The notes beneath the pieces are model-generated. The model saw only the letters and a program-made list of their open reading frames with translations. It made no database searches and was not told where the DNA came from. 64,000 nt of DNA from JBQTHP01 sp052389755 (lineage in GTDB: Bacteria; Pseudomonadota; Gammaproteobacteria; Steroidobacterales; Steroidobacteraceae): assembly GCA_052389755.1 (NCBI GenBank), contig JBQTHP010000020.1, positions 1-64,000 on the forward strand. Reading direction: 5' to 3'. Within the stretch, counting starts at the first letter, position 1, and every line of letters starts with the position of its first letter. This document shows, in pieces, positions 44,471-52,966 of this stretch. Both the position numbers and the translations under genes were made by a program.

Positions 44471-47203
44471 TCAGCCCGTGCGACGCGGCCGAATCCTTGC
44501 GCGGTGCGCTCGGCGTCGTGGTTCTGCGGGTTCTTCCACAAGCGTAGGCGAATCGTCGCTCGAGTCGTCCACTGGCTCCGCGAGCGTCGGCGAATCGTCG
44601 ATCGGTCCGCCCGCCGTGAACGACTCAAGCGGTTCCGTCAGCGTCGGGGAATCGTAATTGGGCGTGGCTGCCGCGACCTCCTCCGCAGGTTCCACGAGCG
44701 TCGGCGAATCGTCGATCGGTCCGCTCGCCGTGAGCGACTCAAGCGGTTCCACCAGCGTCGGGGAATCGTAATTGGGCGCGGCTGCCACAACTTCCTCCGC
44801 AGGTTCCACGAGCGTCGGCGAATCGTCGATCGGTCCGACCGACTCGAGCGGCTCCACCAGCGTCGGGGAATCGTAATCGGGCGCGGCTGCCACGAGCAGC
44901 TCCGCAGACTCCGTAACCGTCGGCGACCTGTCATGTGTGCCACTTGCTGTGAGCCATTCCACGTTGGTGGCAGCGAGCTCCGAGGCCTGGTTGCGCAGGC
45001 GCTGCAGCACCTCCTCGGATTCGACCGGCTCACAAAAGAAAAAGCCCTGGCCGAAGTCGCAACCGATCTGCTGTAGCGCATGCGCACCCGCCGCGGTTTC
45101 GACGAGCTCAGCGATCGCTTTGAGGCCCAGGCTCGAGACCATCTGCACCATCGCGCGCATGATGCGGCTGTCCGCTTGCTCCGAACCGCTGCGGTTGGCG
45201 AATGGCCGGTCGATCTTTACGTAATCGAACGGAAAGACCTGCAGATGAGCCAGCGAGGAGTACCCCGTGCCGAAATCATCGAGCATCAACTGAATACCCA
45301 TGCCGTGCAGGCGCTCGAGAATTTCGCGCGCGGCGCCGATGTTGCTGATGAGCCCGCTCTCGGTAAGCTCGAATCTCAGTGCGCGAGCGGGCGTGTGTGT
45401 CTCTTCGAGCACCCTTGAGACGTAATCGCCGAAACGCGCATCGCGCAACGCCGCGGCAGACAGATTGATGCTGATGTAGAAATCCGCTTCCGGCGGGAGG
45501 CGCCGCCGCCATTCGCCCGCCAGCCGGCACACGCGGTCGATTATCCACCGAGTGATCGGCAGGATGAGACCAGCTTCCTCGGCGATCGCGAGAAACTTGT
45601 CGGGCGCGAGCACGCCTTCCACGGGATGCCGCCAGCCAAGCAGCGCCTCCGCGCCCACGATGTGACCGGTGCGAAGATCGACGATAGGCTGGAACAGCAG
45701 CCGCAGCTCGTCTCGTTCGAGCGCGACATGCAGATCGGCCTCGAGGCTCACGAGGCCCACCGCGTCGCCGCCCATGGCGGGGTCATATTCAACGACCCGC
45801 TGGCCTTCCTGCGACTTGGCCACGGACAACGCGATATCGGCCTCACGCAGCACGTTCTCGGCGCGCTGCAATCCCGAGTCGACGCACGTGACACCCATGC
45901 TCGCGGCGACACTCACACGATGCTTGCGCAGCTCGAACGGTACGCGCAGCGATTCCCTCAGCAGCCTGGCAACGGAAATCGCGGTGTCGCTCGAGTGAAC
46001 ATCGACCAGGAGCACGGCAAACTGGTCGCCACCCCAGCGAGCGAGCACGCACTCGAACGCAGCGGTTGCGCGCTCGAAGCGGCGGGCGGCCTGCACCATC
46101 ACTTCATCGCCGGCCGTGTGGCCGAGCGTGTCGTTGATCAGCTTGAAGCGGTCGATGTCGACGAGGACTATCGCCATGCGGCGCCGGCGCCGCGTGCGCA
46201 GCTCGCGTAGCGCACGTTCCAGCTGATCCATGAAATAGCGACGGTTTGGCAGCCCGGTAAAGGCATCGTGATAACGCGCGTGGTCGAAGCTTTTCTGCAG
46301 ACTCTGGCGCTGCTCGATCTCGTTCATGAGGCGCTGGTTGACCGCAAGCAGCTGGCGCCTCGCGGCCGCGAGCGCGACGCGCAACCGGCTCGAGTCGCGC
46401 GTCATGTCGTACGCGCCGAATGTCAGAAGCCACGTGACCACTGCCAGGAAACCTGCGTTGGCGGCAAGCGCGCTGGCGGGGTACCAGCCACCCTTCGGAC
46501 GGACGGCGATCGTCAACCCGGCCCCGCGGGGGCTTTGCAGGAAACCGGCCGGCGGACGGATGGTGCGCGTGACCGGCTCGGCAAGCCGCACCGCATTGGA
46601 GCTCGACACGACCCGCGAGGGACGGCTCGTCGGTTCGCGCCGCGAGACCTCGAAGTCATAGCCGGCGTTGACGAGCTGCCCGAGCTTGGCGCTCGAAAGC
46701 AACGCATCGACAGACTGGTGCGCAATCGACCAGCCAGCGCGCCGCGGAGCGCCGCTCGCGGCCGGCAGCATGACCGGAACGCGGGCCCCGATGAGCCATT
46801 GACTCCCGTGGCGAATCGGACCGAGGAGCCCAGCCGTTCCGGCGCCCTGGTGAGAATCGGCTGAGGCCCATTCACTCACGATGGCCTGCACGGTCGCGGC
46901 GTCCGAATCCATCGACTTCACCACCGTGCCGTCGGCGGCCAGCCAGAAGCCCTTGCGGTCCGGCTTGACGGACGCGAGCGGTGCTTTCGCCTCCGACTGG
47001 CGCTGCGCGCCGCGAGCGAGAGCCTGCAGTTGCGATTCGATCGCGCGGCCGTAACGGCCGACGACAACCTGCGCCGACTCGCGTGCCTGTGCCGCGTGCT
47101 GCTGCATGCTGAGCGCGATGAGTCTCGATCCGGCGAGCAGCATCACCACCGACACGATGGCAGCCGGCACCCACTCAGCGCGGAGTTTGTGCAGAGCGCT
47201 CAT
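44471..47203 (-). CDS. Membrane GGDEF-EAL protein with DSPTLVEP repeat tail
   Basis: A 910-residue c-di-GMP signalling protein. There are membrane helices at about residues 12-31 and 246-265 around a periplasmic sensor region. The GGDEF domain (from HDAFTGLPNRRYFMDQL) has GGDQF at 391-395 instead of GG(D/E)EF, so cyclase activity is doubtful. The EAL domain keeps EALLGW (E519), SINLSAAALRD, FELTESG, LDDFGTGYSS, YVKIDRPF and the ELVETA loop, so it is probably an active phosphodiesterase. The C-terminus (about 140 residues) consists of repeats of DSPTLVEP-type motifs (eight occurrences), ending in an Arg-rich stretch. Its ATG overlaps the preceding barrel gene's stop (ATGA). Confidence 0.92.
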   Translation of the reverse strand: MSALHKLRAEWVPAAIVSVVMLLAGSRLIALSMQQHAAQARESAQVVVGRYGRAIESQLQALARGAQRQSEAKAPLASVKPDRKGFWLAADGTVVKSMDSDAATVQAIVSEWASADSHQGAGTAGLLGPIRHGSQWLIGARVPVMLPAASGAPRRAGWSIAHQSVDALLSSAKLGQLVNAGYDFEVSRREPTSRPSRVVSSSNAVRLAEPVTRTIRPPAGFLQSPRGAGLTIAVRPKGGWYPASALAANAGFLAVVTWLLTFGAYDMTRDSSRLRVALAAARRQLLAVNQRLMNEIEQRQSLQKSFDHARYHDAFTGLPNRRYFMDQLERALRELRTRRRRRMAIVLVDIDRFKLINDTLGHTAGDEVMVQAARRFERATAAFECVLARWGGDQFAVLLVDVHSSDTAISVARLLRESLRVPFELRKHRVSVAASMGVTCVDSGLQRAENVLREADIALSVAKSQEGQRVVEYDPAMGGDAVGLVSLEADLHVALERDELRLLFQPIVDLRTGHIVGAEALLGWRHPVEGVLAPDKFLAIAEEAGLILPITRWIIDRVCRLAGEWRRRLPPEADFYISINLSAAALRDARFGDYVSRVLEETHTPARALRFELTESGLISNIGAAREILERLHGMGIQLMLDDFGTGYSSLAHLQVFPFDYVKIDRPFANRSGSEQADSRIMRAMVQMVSSLGLKAIAELVETAAGAHALQQIGCDFGQGFFFCEPVESEEVLQRLRNQASELAATNVEWLTASGTHDRSPTVTESAELLVAAAPDYDSPTLVEPLESVGPIDDSPTLVEPAEEVVAAAPNYDSPTLVEPLESLTASGPIDDSPTLVEPAEEVAAATPNYDSPTLTEPLESFTAGGPIDDSPTLAEPVDDSSDDSPTLVEEPAEPRRRAHRARIRPRRTG
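44510..44930 (-). repeat. 114 bp tandem repeats at the 3' end of the GGDEF-EAL gene
   Basis: The sequence CGAGCGTCGGCGAATCGTCG recurs at 44581, 44695 and 44809, exactly 114 bp apart. Each unit encodes 38 residues with two DSPTLVEP-like motifs, separated by an acidic or Ala-rich spacer. Partial units flank the array on both sides. Such an array can change copy number by slippage or recombination without breaking the frame. Confidence 0.92.
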
Positions 47204-48015
47204 TTCGACGCACCGCGCGCGCGTAGATGTACGATGCAGCTCAGGCTCAGTGTGACGCGTTCGCTGTCAGCCACATCCAAGTAGTCGCCGACCAACGTGA
47301 GCTCGGCGCGCGAATACGGCTTGGCGAAACCGAGAAACACCTGTTTGAGCGTGGGTCCGGGCGTCGTGACGCCGGTCTGCAGATTGAAGACGGCCGGAGC
47401 GGCCTGGCCGACTGCGCCGCCCGCCAGGAAATTCAATCCCTTTCCGTAGTAGTCCATCCGTGCAGACAGCAACTCCGTGCCGAGATTGCCGCCGACGGTG
47501 TGCGCATACGACAACCCGGTCAGGAGTCGCGGATTCCAGAGGTAGGAGAGTCCGAGCTTCGGCAGATTGCCGTGGGTCGTATCGACGTCGATCTGTCGAT
47601 CCTCGAGCTGCAGATAGAGTCCCTTTGCGATCGTGCGGCTCGCGCCGATTGCCAGGATCGAATAGTTGAAATTCCTGCCAGCGATGCGGCCGGAACCCTC
47701 GTGAATTTCACCGTAGAGGCTCAGCGGTGCGCTCGATTCCGCGCCGCGGGTCAGCGAGCCCGTGACCGAGGCGAAGGTCCAATGAGCATCCGCGATGGTC
47801 TGGTAGTCGACTCCGACGCCGATCAGCGTCCCGGCATTCACGCTGTGCAACCAGCCGACTGACGCACTGCCGCCACCGCTCGCCCCCGTCAGCGTTGAGC
47901 CACTCGCGCCGAGTATCAGCCGATCGTCAGGCTGATGGGTCTCTGCGGCCGCCGCGGGCGCGGGGCACAGAGTGACCGCGAGCCAGGTGGCCAATGCTGC
48001 GGCAGGCAATTTCAT
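47200..48015 (-). CDS. Outer-membrane beta-barrel protein of the glycan operon
   Basis: A 271-residue protein with a clear signal peptide (MKLPAAALATWLAVTLCPAP then AAAAETHQ). The mature part alternates polar and hydrophobic residues over many strands (TGASGGGSASVGWLHSV, LYGEIHEGSG, NFNYSILAIGASRTIAKG, LPKLGLSYLWNPRLLTGLSY, MDYYGKGLNF), consistent with about 10-12 strands. It resembles the broad YaiO-like outer-membrane barrel group but I cannot name a family. A role as an export pore or glycan-interacting porin is inferred from context. The ATG at 48015 overlaps the PAS gene stop (ATGA). Confidence 0.7.
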   Translation of the reverse strand: MKLPAAALATWLAVTLCPAPAAAAETHQPDDRLILGASGSTLTGASGGGSASVGWLHSVNAGTLIGVGVDYQTIADAHWTFASVTGSLTRGAESSAPLSLYGEIHEGSGRIAGRNFNYSILAIGASRTIAKGLYLQLEDRQIDVDTTHGNLPKLGLSYLWNPRLLTGLSYAHTVGGNLGTELLSARMDYYGKGLNFLAGGAVGQAAPAVFNLQTGVTTPGPTLKQVFLGFAKPYSRAELTLVGDYLDVADSERVTLSLSCIVHLRARGASK

Positions 48016-49418
48016 GGCGGCCCGACTCCGACTGCCCTGGGTAAAGTTGACGCGGTTGCGAACTCGCTTCTGGCTTGCGCTTTTGCGACCGGGAGAAAAG
48101 CGATGACGTGGAGCGATTCTTCTTCGCCGGGCAGCGCCACCGAGGAGCTCGTGACCTGATAGATCCGCTGCCGGATCTCGACGTGTGTCTTGCGCCGACC
48201 GGTGAAACCCGCTTGCCACCAGCGCGCGCCCGAGCCGGGGGGCGACAGCAGAGCCGACACTTCCGTACCGATGCTCGTGCCGGGAAACAGCCCGAGCGCT
48301 GGCTTGTTGAAGCCCATGACATGGCCGTGCGAGTCAACCACGAGCGCCGCATGATCGGCCGTGTCGAGCGCGGCCTTCACGCACATTGCTTCCGTCATGT
48401 CGCTGATGATCACCAGCGCAAAGCGGCGGCCCTTGTGCGCAACGTGCCGCACGCGCACCTCAGCCGCGCGGAGCTCATCTGCCACGCGGACCATGGCGGG
48501 TCGTGCCACACCGCCCTGCCCTTCGATGAGCTCCTGCACGACGTCCGGATAGGAGAAGCGAACCGTTTCGAGGAAAGCGTGCCCGACTGGTGCCGCGTCC
48601 GCGGTGAGAACGCCCGGCGCAGCGTGCTCGCTTGCGCAGATCACGCGCAGCGTATCGGCATCGACCAGGAATGCAGGAACCGGCAGATGCTCGATCAGAG
48701 TGGCCCACAGCTCCTGTCCGTGCTCCGCCTCGGCCCGCGCGGCCGTGGCATGCGTGCGGAGCCGCTCGAACACCGTGCCGAGATACTCGGCCGCGACGGC
48801 GCAGCCGAACAACAGCACGGCGAACACCTGGAGCAGCACGACAAAGTAGCCGAAGGGTGCGTAGAAGCCCGGGAAAGGCGTGCTGCTGGCGGCGCTCTCC
48901 ACGCCGAAGACCGACGACGCGAGCCACGCGCCGGCAGCGCCGAGCCCGCTCGCATACCAGCGCAATTCCGGCGCCTGACTCAGAGCAACCGCGATGACGA
49001 CCAGGACGGCGAGCGCGGCCGTGAGATAAGGCTGCCAGCGTGAAATGAAGCTGGCGCCGATCACGGGCAAGGCGAATGCCAGCAGGAAGAGCGGATTCCG
49101 CACGCCGCCGGCGTGCAGCCAGATGAAGCCGATGACGATGACGCCGGCCGCATGCAGCGTCGCGAGCGCACGTGTGCGCCACGCGATGCTCACGCGCTTC
49201 AGCAGGGCGTCGCTGGTGAGCGCCACGTGTATCACCCCGAGCGCGAATACTCCCCAGGACGCCGCCGCGAAGTCGATATCGAATCCACTCAGGAACCAGG
49301 GCAACGCTGTCGCGAGCAGCGCGGCGAAGATCGTCAAGAGCCACGTGTCGTCGAGGAGCTGGGCACGTGGATCGTCCCGCTCCAGGACCGGCAACAGCTG
49401 CGTAGTCGCGGTGTTCAT
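48012..49418 (-). CDS. Seven-TM membrane protein with tandem PAS-like domains
   Basis: A 468-residue protein. About seven hydrophobic helices span residues 25-225 (for example WLLTIFAALLATALPWFLSG, LHAAGVIVIGFIWLHAG, YLTAALAVLVVIAVALSQ and GYFVVLLQVFAVLLFGCAVA). The cytoplasmic part has two PAS-like domains (TLIEHLPVPAFLVDADTLRV, then ALDTADHAALVVDSHGHVMG). There is no kinase, GGDEF or HTH output domain, so it should pass a signal through protein contact, perhaps to the GGDEF-EAL protein or the glycosyltransferase. It has 4 nt overlaps with both neighbours. Confidence 0.75.
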   Translation of the reverse strand: MNTATTQLLPVLERDDPRAQLLDDTWLLTIFAALLATALPWFLSGFDIDFAAASWGVFALGVIHVALTSDALLKRVSIAWRTRALATLHAAGVIVIGFIWLHAGGVRNPLFLLAFALPVIGASFISRWQPYLTAALAVLVVIAVALSQAPELRWYASGLGAAGAWLASSVFGVESAASSTPFPGFYAPFGYFVVLLQVFAVLLFGCAVAAEYLGTVFERLRTHATAARAEAEHGQELWATLIEHLPVPAFLVDADTLRVICASEHAAPGVLTADAAPVGHAFLETVRFSYPDVVQELIEGQGGVARPAMVRVADELRAAEVRVRHVAHKGRRFALVIISDMTEAMCVKAALDTADHAALVVDSHGHVMGFNKPALGLFPGTSIGTEVSALLSPPGSGARWWQAGFTGRRKTHVEIRQRIYQVTSSSVALPGEEESLHVIAFLPVAKAQARSEFATASTLPRAVGVGPP

Positions 49419-50707
49419 CGCGGAGCGATCGTGGCCTGCAATCGATCGCCGTCCTCGGCGGCGACCGTCGTCTTGCCGGCGTCAGTCCCCTTGCCGGCAT
49501 CAGTCCCCTTGCCGGTATCAAACGTGTTGCCATCGAGGAACGGATTGGAGCGTACCGTCTCCGCGCCCGGCCGCTCGAAGTCCGCGGTGTGGAGCGGCGC
49601 CACCTGCGCCTTCACGACTCGATTGCGGCGCAGGATCGGAGAATCCCCGATGACGTCGATGCCGTTGTATCTCAGTGCCATGAGCGAATTGTCGACGGCG
49701 GTGCTTGGATGCGCCGCATCGCCGAGCACGAAGGCGATGCCGTATCCGCAGTTGTGAATGCGATTGGCGCGGATCAGCGTGTTGGCCGATCCGCGCACCA
49801 TGATCCCGTACGCCGCGAGATGGTCGAGCTCGTTGTTGTCGATGATCGCGTCGCGAGCGTTTTCGACGACGATGCCCATCGCGCCGCCGCCGCGCACGCG
49901 ATTACCGCGGACCACGACGCCCGCGCCAATGACCTGAATGGCGGCCTCGCGCGGGCGCGTCAGGTCGTTTCCTTCGACGAGCAGCGACACGTTGCCGGCG
50001 ACGATGCCCACGCGATCGTTGCTGAACTTGTTGTCCCGCACGCTGATCGCGGCGCTGCGCAGGTCGAGCGCGCCGCGCACCGCCCACACCCCCGCATCCG
50101 CGTTCTCGGCGAACTCGTTGTGCACGAGACTTGCATTGCGGCTCGAAGCCGCGAAGCGGACCCCGACCCGATTCTTGATGAATCGATTGCGCTCGAGCGA
50201 GACGTCGCGGGCGTTCTCGGCGATGTCTACCCCGACCTCGCAGGATTCGATCGTGGTCGATGTGAGCCGAAATCGCACCGCGTGCAGCAGCACGGCGGCG
50301 TCGGGGCAATTTCGAACAGTCACGCCCGCGATGGAGGTATTGGCGCCAGCGACGTCGAAGACCGCTCCGCCGCTCAGCGCGCGCGCGTCGATCACCGTGC
50401 CCGATTTCTGGGCAGTGATGCTCACGCCGTGCGCATTCACCAGCGGCGGCAGCGCCGTTTCGATCGCGATGTTGCTGACCTGTATCGAAACGCTGGCGTT
50501 ACCGCGGGCCGCAGCGGCGAGGAACAGTGCCTCGCGCAAGCTTCCGGGCCCACGGTCGGCGCCGTTGGTTACGATCATCGACACGCTTTCTTCCGACTTG
50601 CGGGGGGGCCCCGCCCGCGTGCTTTCGTACCATCCGGCGAGCAGCACGAATACGCCGAGCAGCAGTAAAACACCCAGGCCGAGTGCGGATCGACGGCTAA
50701 TGCGCAT
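49415..50707 (-). CDS. Right-handed parallel beta-helix protein, membrane-anchored or secreted
   Basis: A 430-residue protein with an N-terminal hydrophobic helix (LGLGVLLLLGVFVLLAGW) acting as anchor or signal. It is followed by about a dozen beta-helix coils with Asn ladders (VSLERNRFIKNRVGVRF, ASLVHNEFAENADAGVW, AISVRDNKFSNDRVGIV, AIIDNNELDHLAAYGIMV, TLIRANRIHNCGYGIAF). This NosD/AlgG-like fold is used by periplasmic polysaccharide epimerases and lyases. The C-terminus has the low-complexity GKGTDAGKGTDAGK. The ATG at 50707 has GGGAG upstream; it overlaps the methyltransferase 3' end by 11 nt. Confidence 0.8.
   Translation of the reverse strand: MRISRRSALGLGVLLLLGVFVLLAGWYESTRAGPPRKSEESVSMIVTNGADRGPGSLREALFLAAAARGNASVSIQVSNIAIETALPPLVNAHGVSITAQKSGTVIDARALSGGAVFDVAGANTSIAGVTVRNCPDAAVLLHAVRFRLTSTTIESCEVGVDIAENARDVSLERNRFIKNRVGVRFAASSRNASLVHNEFAENADAGVWAVRGALDLRSAAISVRDNKFSNDRVGIVAGNVSLLVEGNDLTRPREAAIQVIGAGVVVRGNRVRGGGAMGIVVENARDAIIDNNELDHLAAYGIMVRGSANTLIRANRIHNCGYGIAFVLGDAAHPSTAVDNSLMALRYNGIDVIGDSPILRRNRVVKAQVAPLHTADFERPGAETVRSNPFLDGNTFDTGKGTDAGKGTDAGKTTVAAEDGDRLQATIAPR
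49472..49520 (-). repeat. 18 bp tandem repeats in the beta-helix gene
   Basis: Nearly three copies of an 18 bp unit (CTTGCCGGCGTCAGTCCC and variants on the plus strand) encode GKGTDA repeats in the protein's C-terminal tail. The unit is a multiple of three, so copy number can vary in frame. Confidence 0.85.
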
Positions 50708-51521
50708 GGTGGTCTCCCTGTGCACGCTCGAGAACGAATACGGCGTGCCATGATTGTTCGACGGCGAGTCGACCGAACAGTGCGTCGATCGGCGCCGACA
50801 GTGCCGTCGTGAACGCGAGCGCGGCGACGGATAACGGCCGAGGCAGCTTCGGCAGATGCGGCATCAGCCACGTCTTGAATGGCGCCGGATCAACCCCGGT
50901 AATCGCGTGGACCCGAAGTCCACATTCGCAGAACAGCTGCAGATAGTCACGCCGCTGGCGTGCTCTGAACACCGTGGTATCGCAGCCGCCGGCAATGTAA
51001 GTGGGCGCTGCTTCCAGCAGGATCATCCGGCCTGCCGTTGCAAGGTGATCGGCCATTCGTTGTACCGCTGCACGCAACGCGATCGCGTCGAGGATGTGCT
51101 GCAGCACGGTGACGCCGAGCACCAGATCGAATCTGTCGCCCGCATCGAGCACGGCCGAATCCTGCACCAGAAATCGGCAGCGGCTCGAGAGTCCAGCCTC
51201 CACCGTCCGCCGTCTGGATTGCGCGATCATGGTGGGGCTGAGATCGACGCCGGTGACGAGAGCGCCACGCGAGGCCAGCAGCCGGCTCCAGCGTCCCACA
51301 CCGCAGCCGACGTCCAGCACCCGCGTCCCCGGCGCGACCTGGAACCACGGAGCAAGCGCAAGGCGCTGACTGAAATGGATCATCCGGTTGTAGAACTCGG
51401 GCATTCCATACGAACAAACGGCCGCCAGTCCATCGCCTTTGGCGGCGAAACGGCGAGCACGATCCTCCCAGTAGGCGCCGGGGCGGTAGGATTCGGGTGC
51501 GGGAATTCCGTCGAGGATCAT
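50697..51521 (-). CDS. Class I SAM-dependent methyltransferase of the glycan operon
   Basis: A 274-residue protein. Motif I is TRVLDVGCGVGRWSRLLASR; the acidic residue after strand 2 is in VTGVDLSPTMI; motif II is in DRFDLVLGVTVLQHI; then GRMILLEAAPT. It is likely a small-molecule or sugar O-/C-methyltransferase. The N-terminus (SYRPGAYWEDRARRFAAKGD) is a helical cap. The ATG at 51521 overlaps the glycosyltransferase stop by 1 nt. Specificity is unknown; context suggests methylation of a surface glycan or its precursor. Confidence 0.85.
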   Translation of the reverse strand: MILDGIPAPESYRPGAYWEDRARRFAAKGDGLAAVCSYGMPEFYNRMIHFSQRLALAPWFQVAPGTRVLDVGCGVGRWSRLLASRGALVTGVDLSPTMIAQSRRRTVEAGLSSRCRFLVQDSAVLDAGDRFDLVLGVTVLQHILDAIALRAAVQRMADHLATAGRMILLEAAPTYIAGGCDTTVFRARQRRDYLQLFCECGLRVHAITGVDPAPFKTWLMPHLPKLPRPLSVAALAFTTALSAPIDALFGRLAVEQSWHAVFVLERAQGDHHAH

Positions 51522-52966
51522 CAGGCTGGCTCGCCGTTGGCGCGCTCGCGGGGCTCGTAGTGATCCTGATAGAGGCGACGGTCCCACAACTTGAGCGCGA
51601 TCCAGTTGCCGAAGCCCACCGACATCGGTATGACGTGCACCATGGAATAGAGCAGGTACAACGGCACGATTGGAGCCGTGTACGCCCGCTCCGCCCTGGG
51701 GACGATCGTGAACAGCACGACGACGGCAAGGAGCAGATAGCTGCCAACCGCGGTTGCGAAATACAGCGGGTTGGTCGATGCAACCTGGGGCAGCCAGTCG
51801 ACCACGAACAGGCTGTCCAGGGTGCCGATCAGGCTGATCAGCAGCAGCACGACGCTCACCATCTTGAACAGATGGAATGCCAGCGACACCACGCCCAGGT
51901 AGACGATGAACTGGTACATGGCGAACGGCGTCCGCCTGCTGATCCGCCGGATCTCACCGAATCGCTCCGTGTAGACCTTGATGAGCCCGTAGTACCAGCC
52001 GACCCGTTGCGAGAACCAGCGTCGCCACGTACCGGGACCCTCGGTACCGACTACCAGACGGCCGTCGTAATAAATGCGCTCGCCCCGGCTCAGCAGAATC
52101 ACGGCGTTCTCGAGATCCTCCGCGTAAACGGACAGCGAATGCTCGTCCAGTGCGCGTGCGAGAGCGTCGCGGCGATAGAAGGCGACGCCTGAGGTGATGT
52201 TGTAATCGGCCAGACTCTCTCGCCCGATCCGGAACCCCAGGGCGTACTCGAACGCCTGGAATCTGCCCAGAAATCCGTCCGGCTCGATCATGATGCGCGG
52301 GCAGACTGCGGCGGCTCCCGACTGCTGAAAATCGCGGATGAAGCGCTCGAGATCGACGTCGCTACCTTCGTTCCGCCCACGGATCCTCACGTCCGGGTCG
52401 ATGACCATCACCGTCTCTATGTGTGCCGGCAGCCGCGCGAGCAGGAGGCGCAGCGCACCGGGCTTGCGGCGATTGGTCCCCTCGTCGACGCAGCGCCAGC
52501 CTGCCTGGCGCAGGCGCGTGACGGTGTTGTCCGTGGAGCCGTCGCTGATGAGCCACACGCGATCGCGATATGGCCCGTACGCCTCCATGAACTCCTCGAG
52601 CTTGTCTTCGAGATTGAAAATGGAGGCGATGATCGCGTAGGGCCGGATCGGCTCCAGGCGACGGGCGCCGGCCGGCAGCGCGGCGGCGAGGTCGATCGAC
52701 AGATTGCGGCCGGCGCCCGTTCCGCCAACCGTGGCGGTGTGGCGCCGGTGCACGTACAGCCGTAAGAGAAAATCGAGAGCATCGGTGTACACGATCAAGT
52801 TGGCCAGTACGAACATCAGCAAGGAGAAGTTCGCGGCGCGAAAATCTCCCGCGGACAGGGCAATCCAGCCTGCGAGCAGCGCGCATGCGGCTGCGGGCGC
52901 GAACAGAGTCCAGGATCGCTCGATCTTCAAGCGTTCGCGACGGCCGGTTGCGCCGCCGCCCTCCAC
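51521..52966 (-). CDS. Membrane glycosyltransferase, family 2
   Basis: About 481 residues. Two N-terminal membrane helices precede a cytoplasmic GT-A domain: YAIIASIFNLEDKLEEFMEA, the nucleotide-binding VWLISDGSTDNTV, the DxD motif in VMVIDPDVRI, and the acidic acceptor motif in VYAEDLENAVILL. QRVGWYYG stands where processive synthases have QxxRW, so the Arg is missing. At least four C-terminal helices follow (FIVYLGVVSLAFHLF, VVLLLISLIGTLDSL, VGSYLLLAVVVLFTIV, VPLYLLYSMVHVIPM). The layout resembles polymer synthases such as PgaC or Alg8. The GTG start at 52966 is uncertain; a TTG at 52930 would give a 4 nt overlap with the upstream gene. Confidence 0.88.
   Translation of the reverse strand: MEGGGATGRRERLKIERSWTLFAPAAACALLAGWIALSAGDFRAANFSLLMFVLANLIVYTDALDFLLRLYVHRRHTATVGGTGAGRNLSIDLAAALPAGARRLEPIRPYAIIASIFNLEDKLEEFMEAYGPYRDRVWLISDGSTDNTVTRLRQAGWRCVDEGTNRRKPGALRLLLARLPAHIETVMVIDPDVRIRGRNEGSDVDLERFIRDFQQSGAAAVCPRIMIEPDGFLGRFQAFEYALGFRIGRESLADYNITSGVAFYRRDALARALDEHSLSVYAEDLENAVILLSRGERIYYDGRLVVGTEGPGTWRRWFSQRVGWYYGLIKVYTERFGEIRRISRRTPFAMYQFIVYLGVVSLAFHLFKMVSVVLLLISLIGTLDSLFVVDWLPQVASTNPLYFATAVGSYLLLAVVVLFTIVPRAERAYTAPIVPLYLLYSMVHVIPMSVGFGNWIALKLWDRRLYQDHYEPRERANGEPA

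Noticed and set aside
44510..44930. CRISPR-like repeat array
   Set aside because: The repeats are directly tandem, in frame and encode a regular protein motif; there are no spacers or cas genes.
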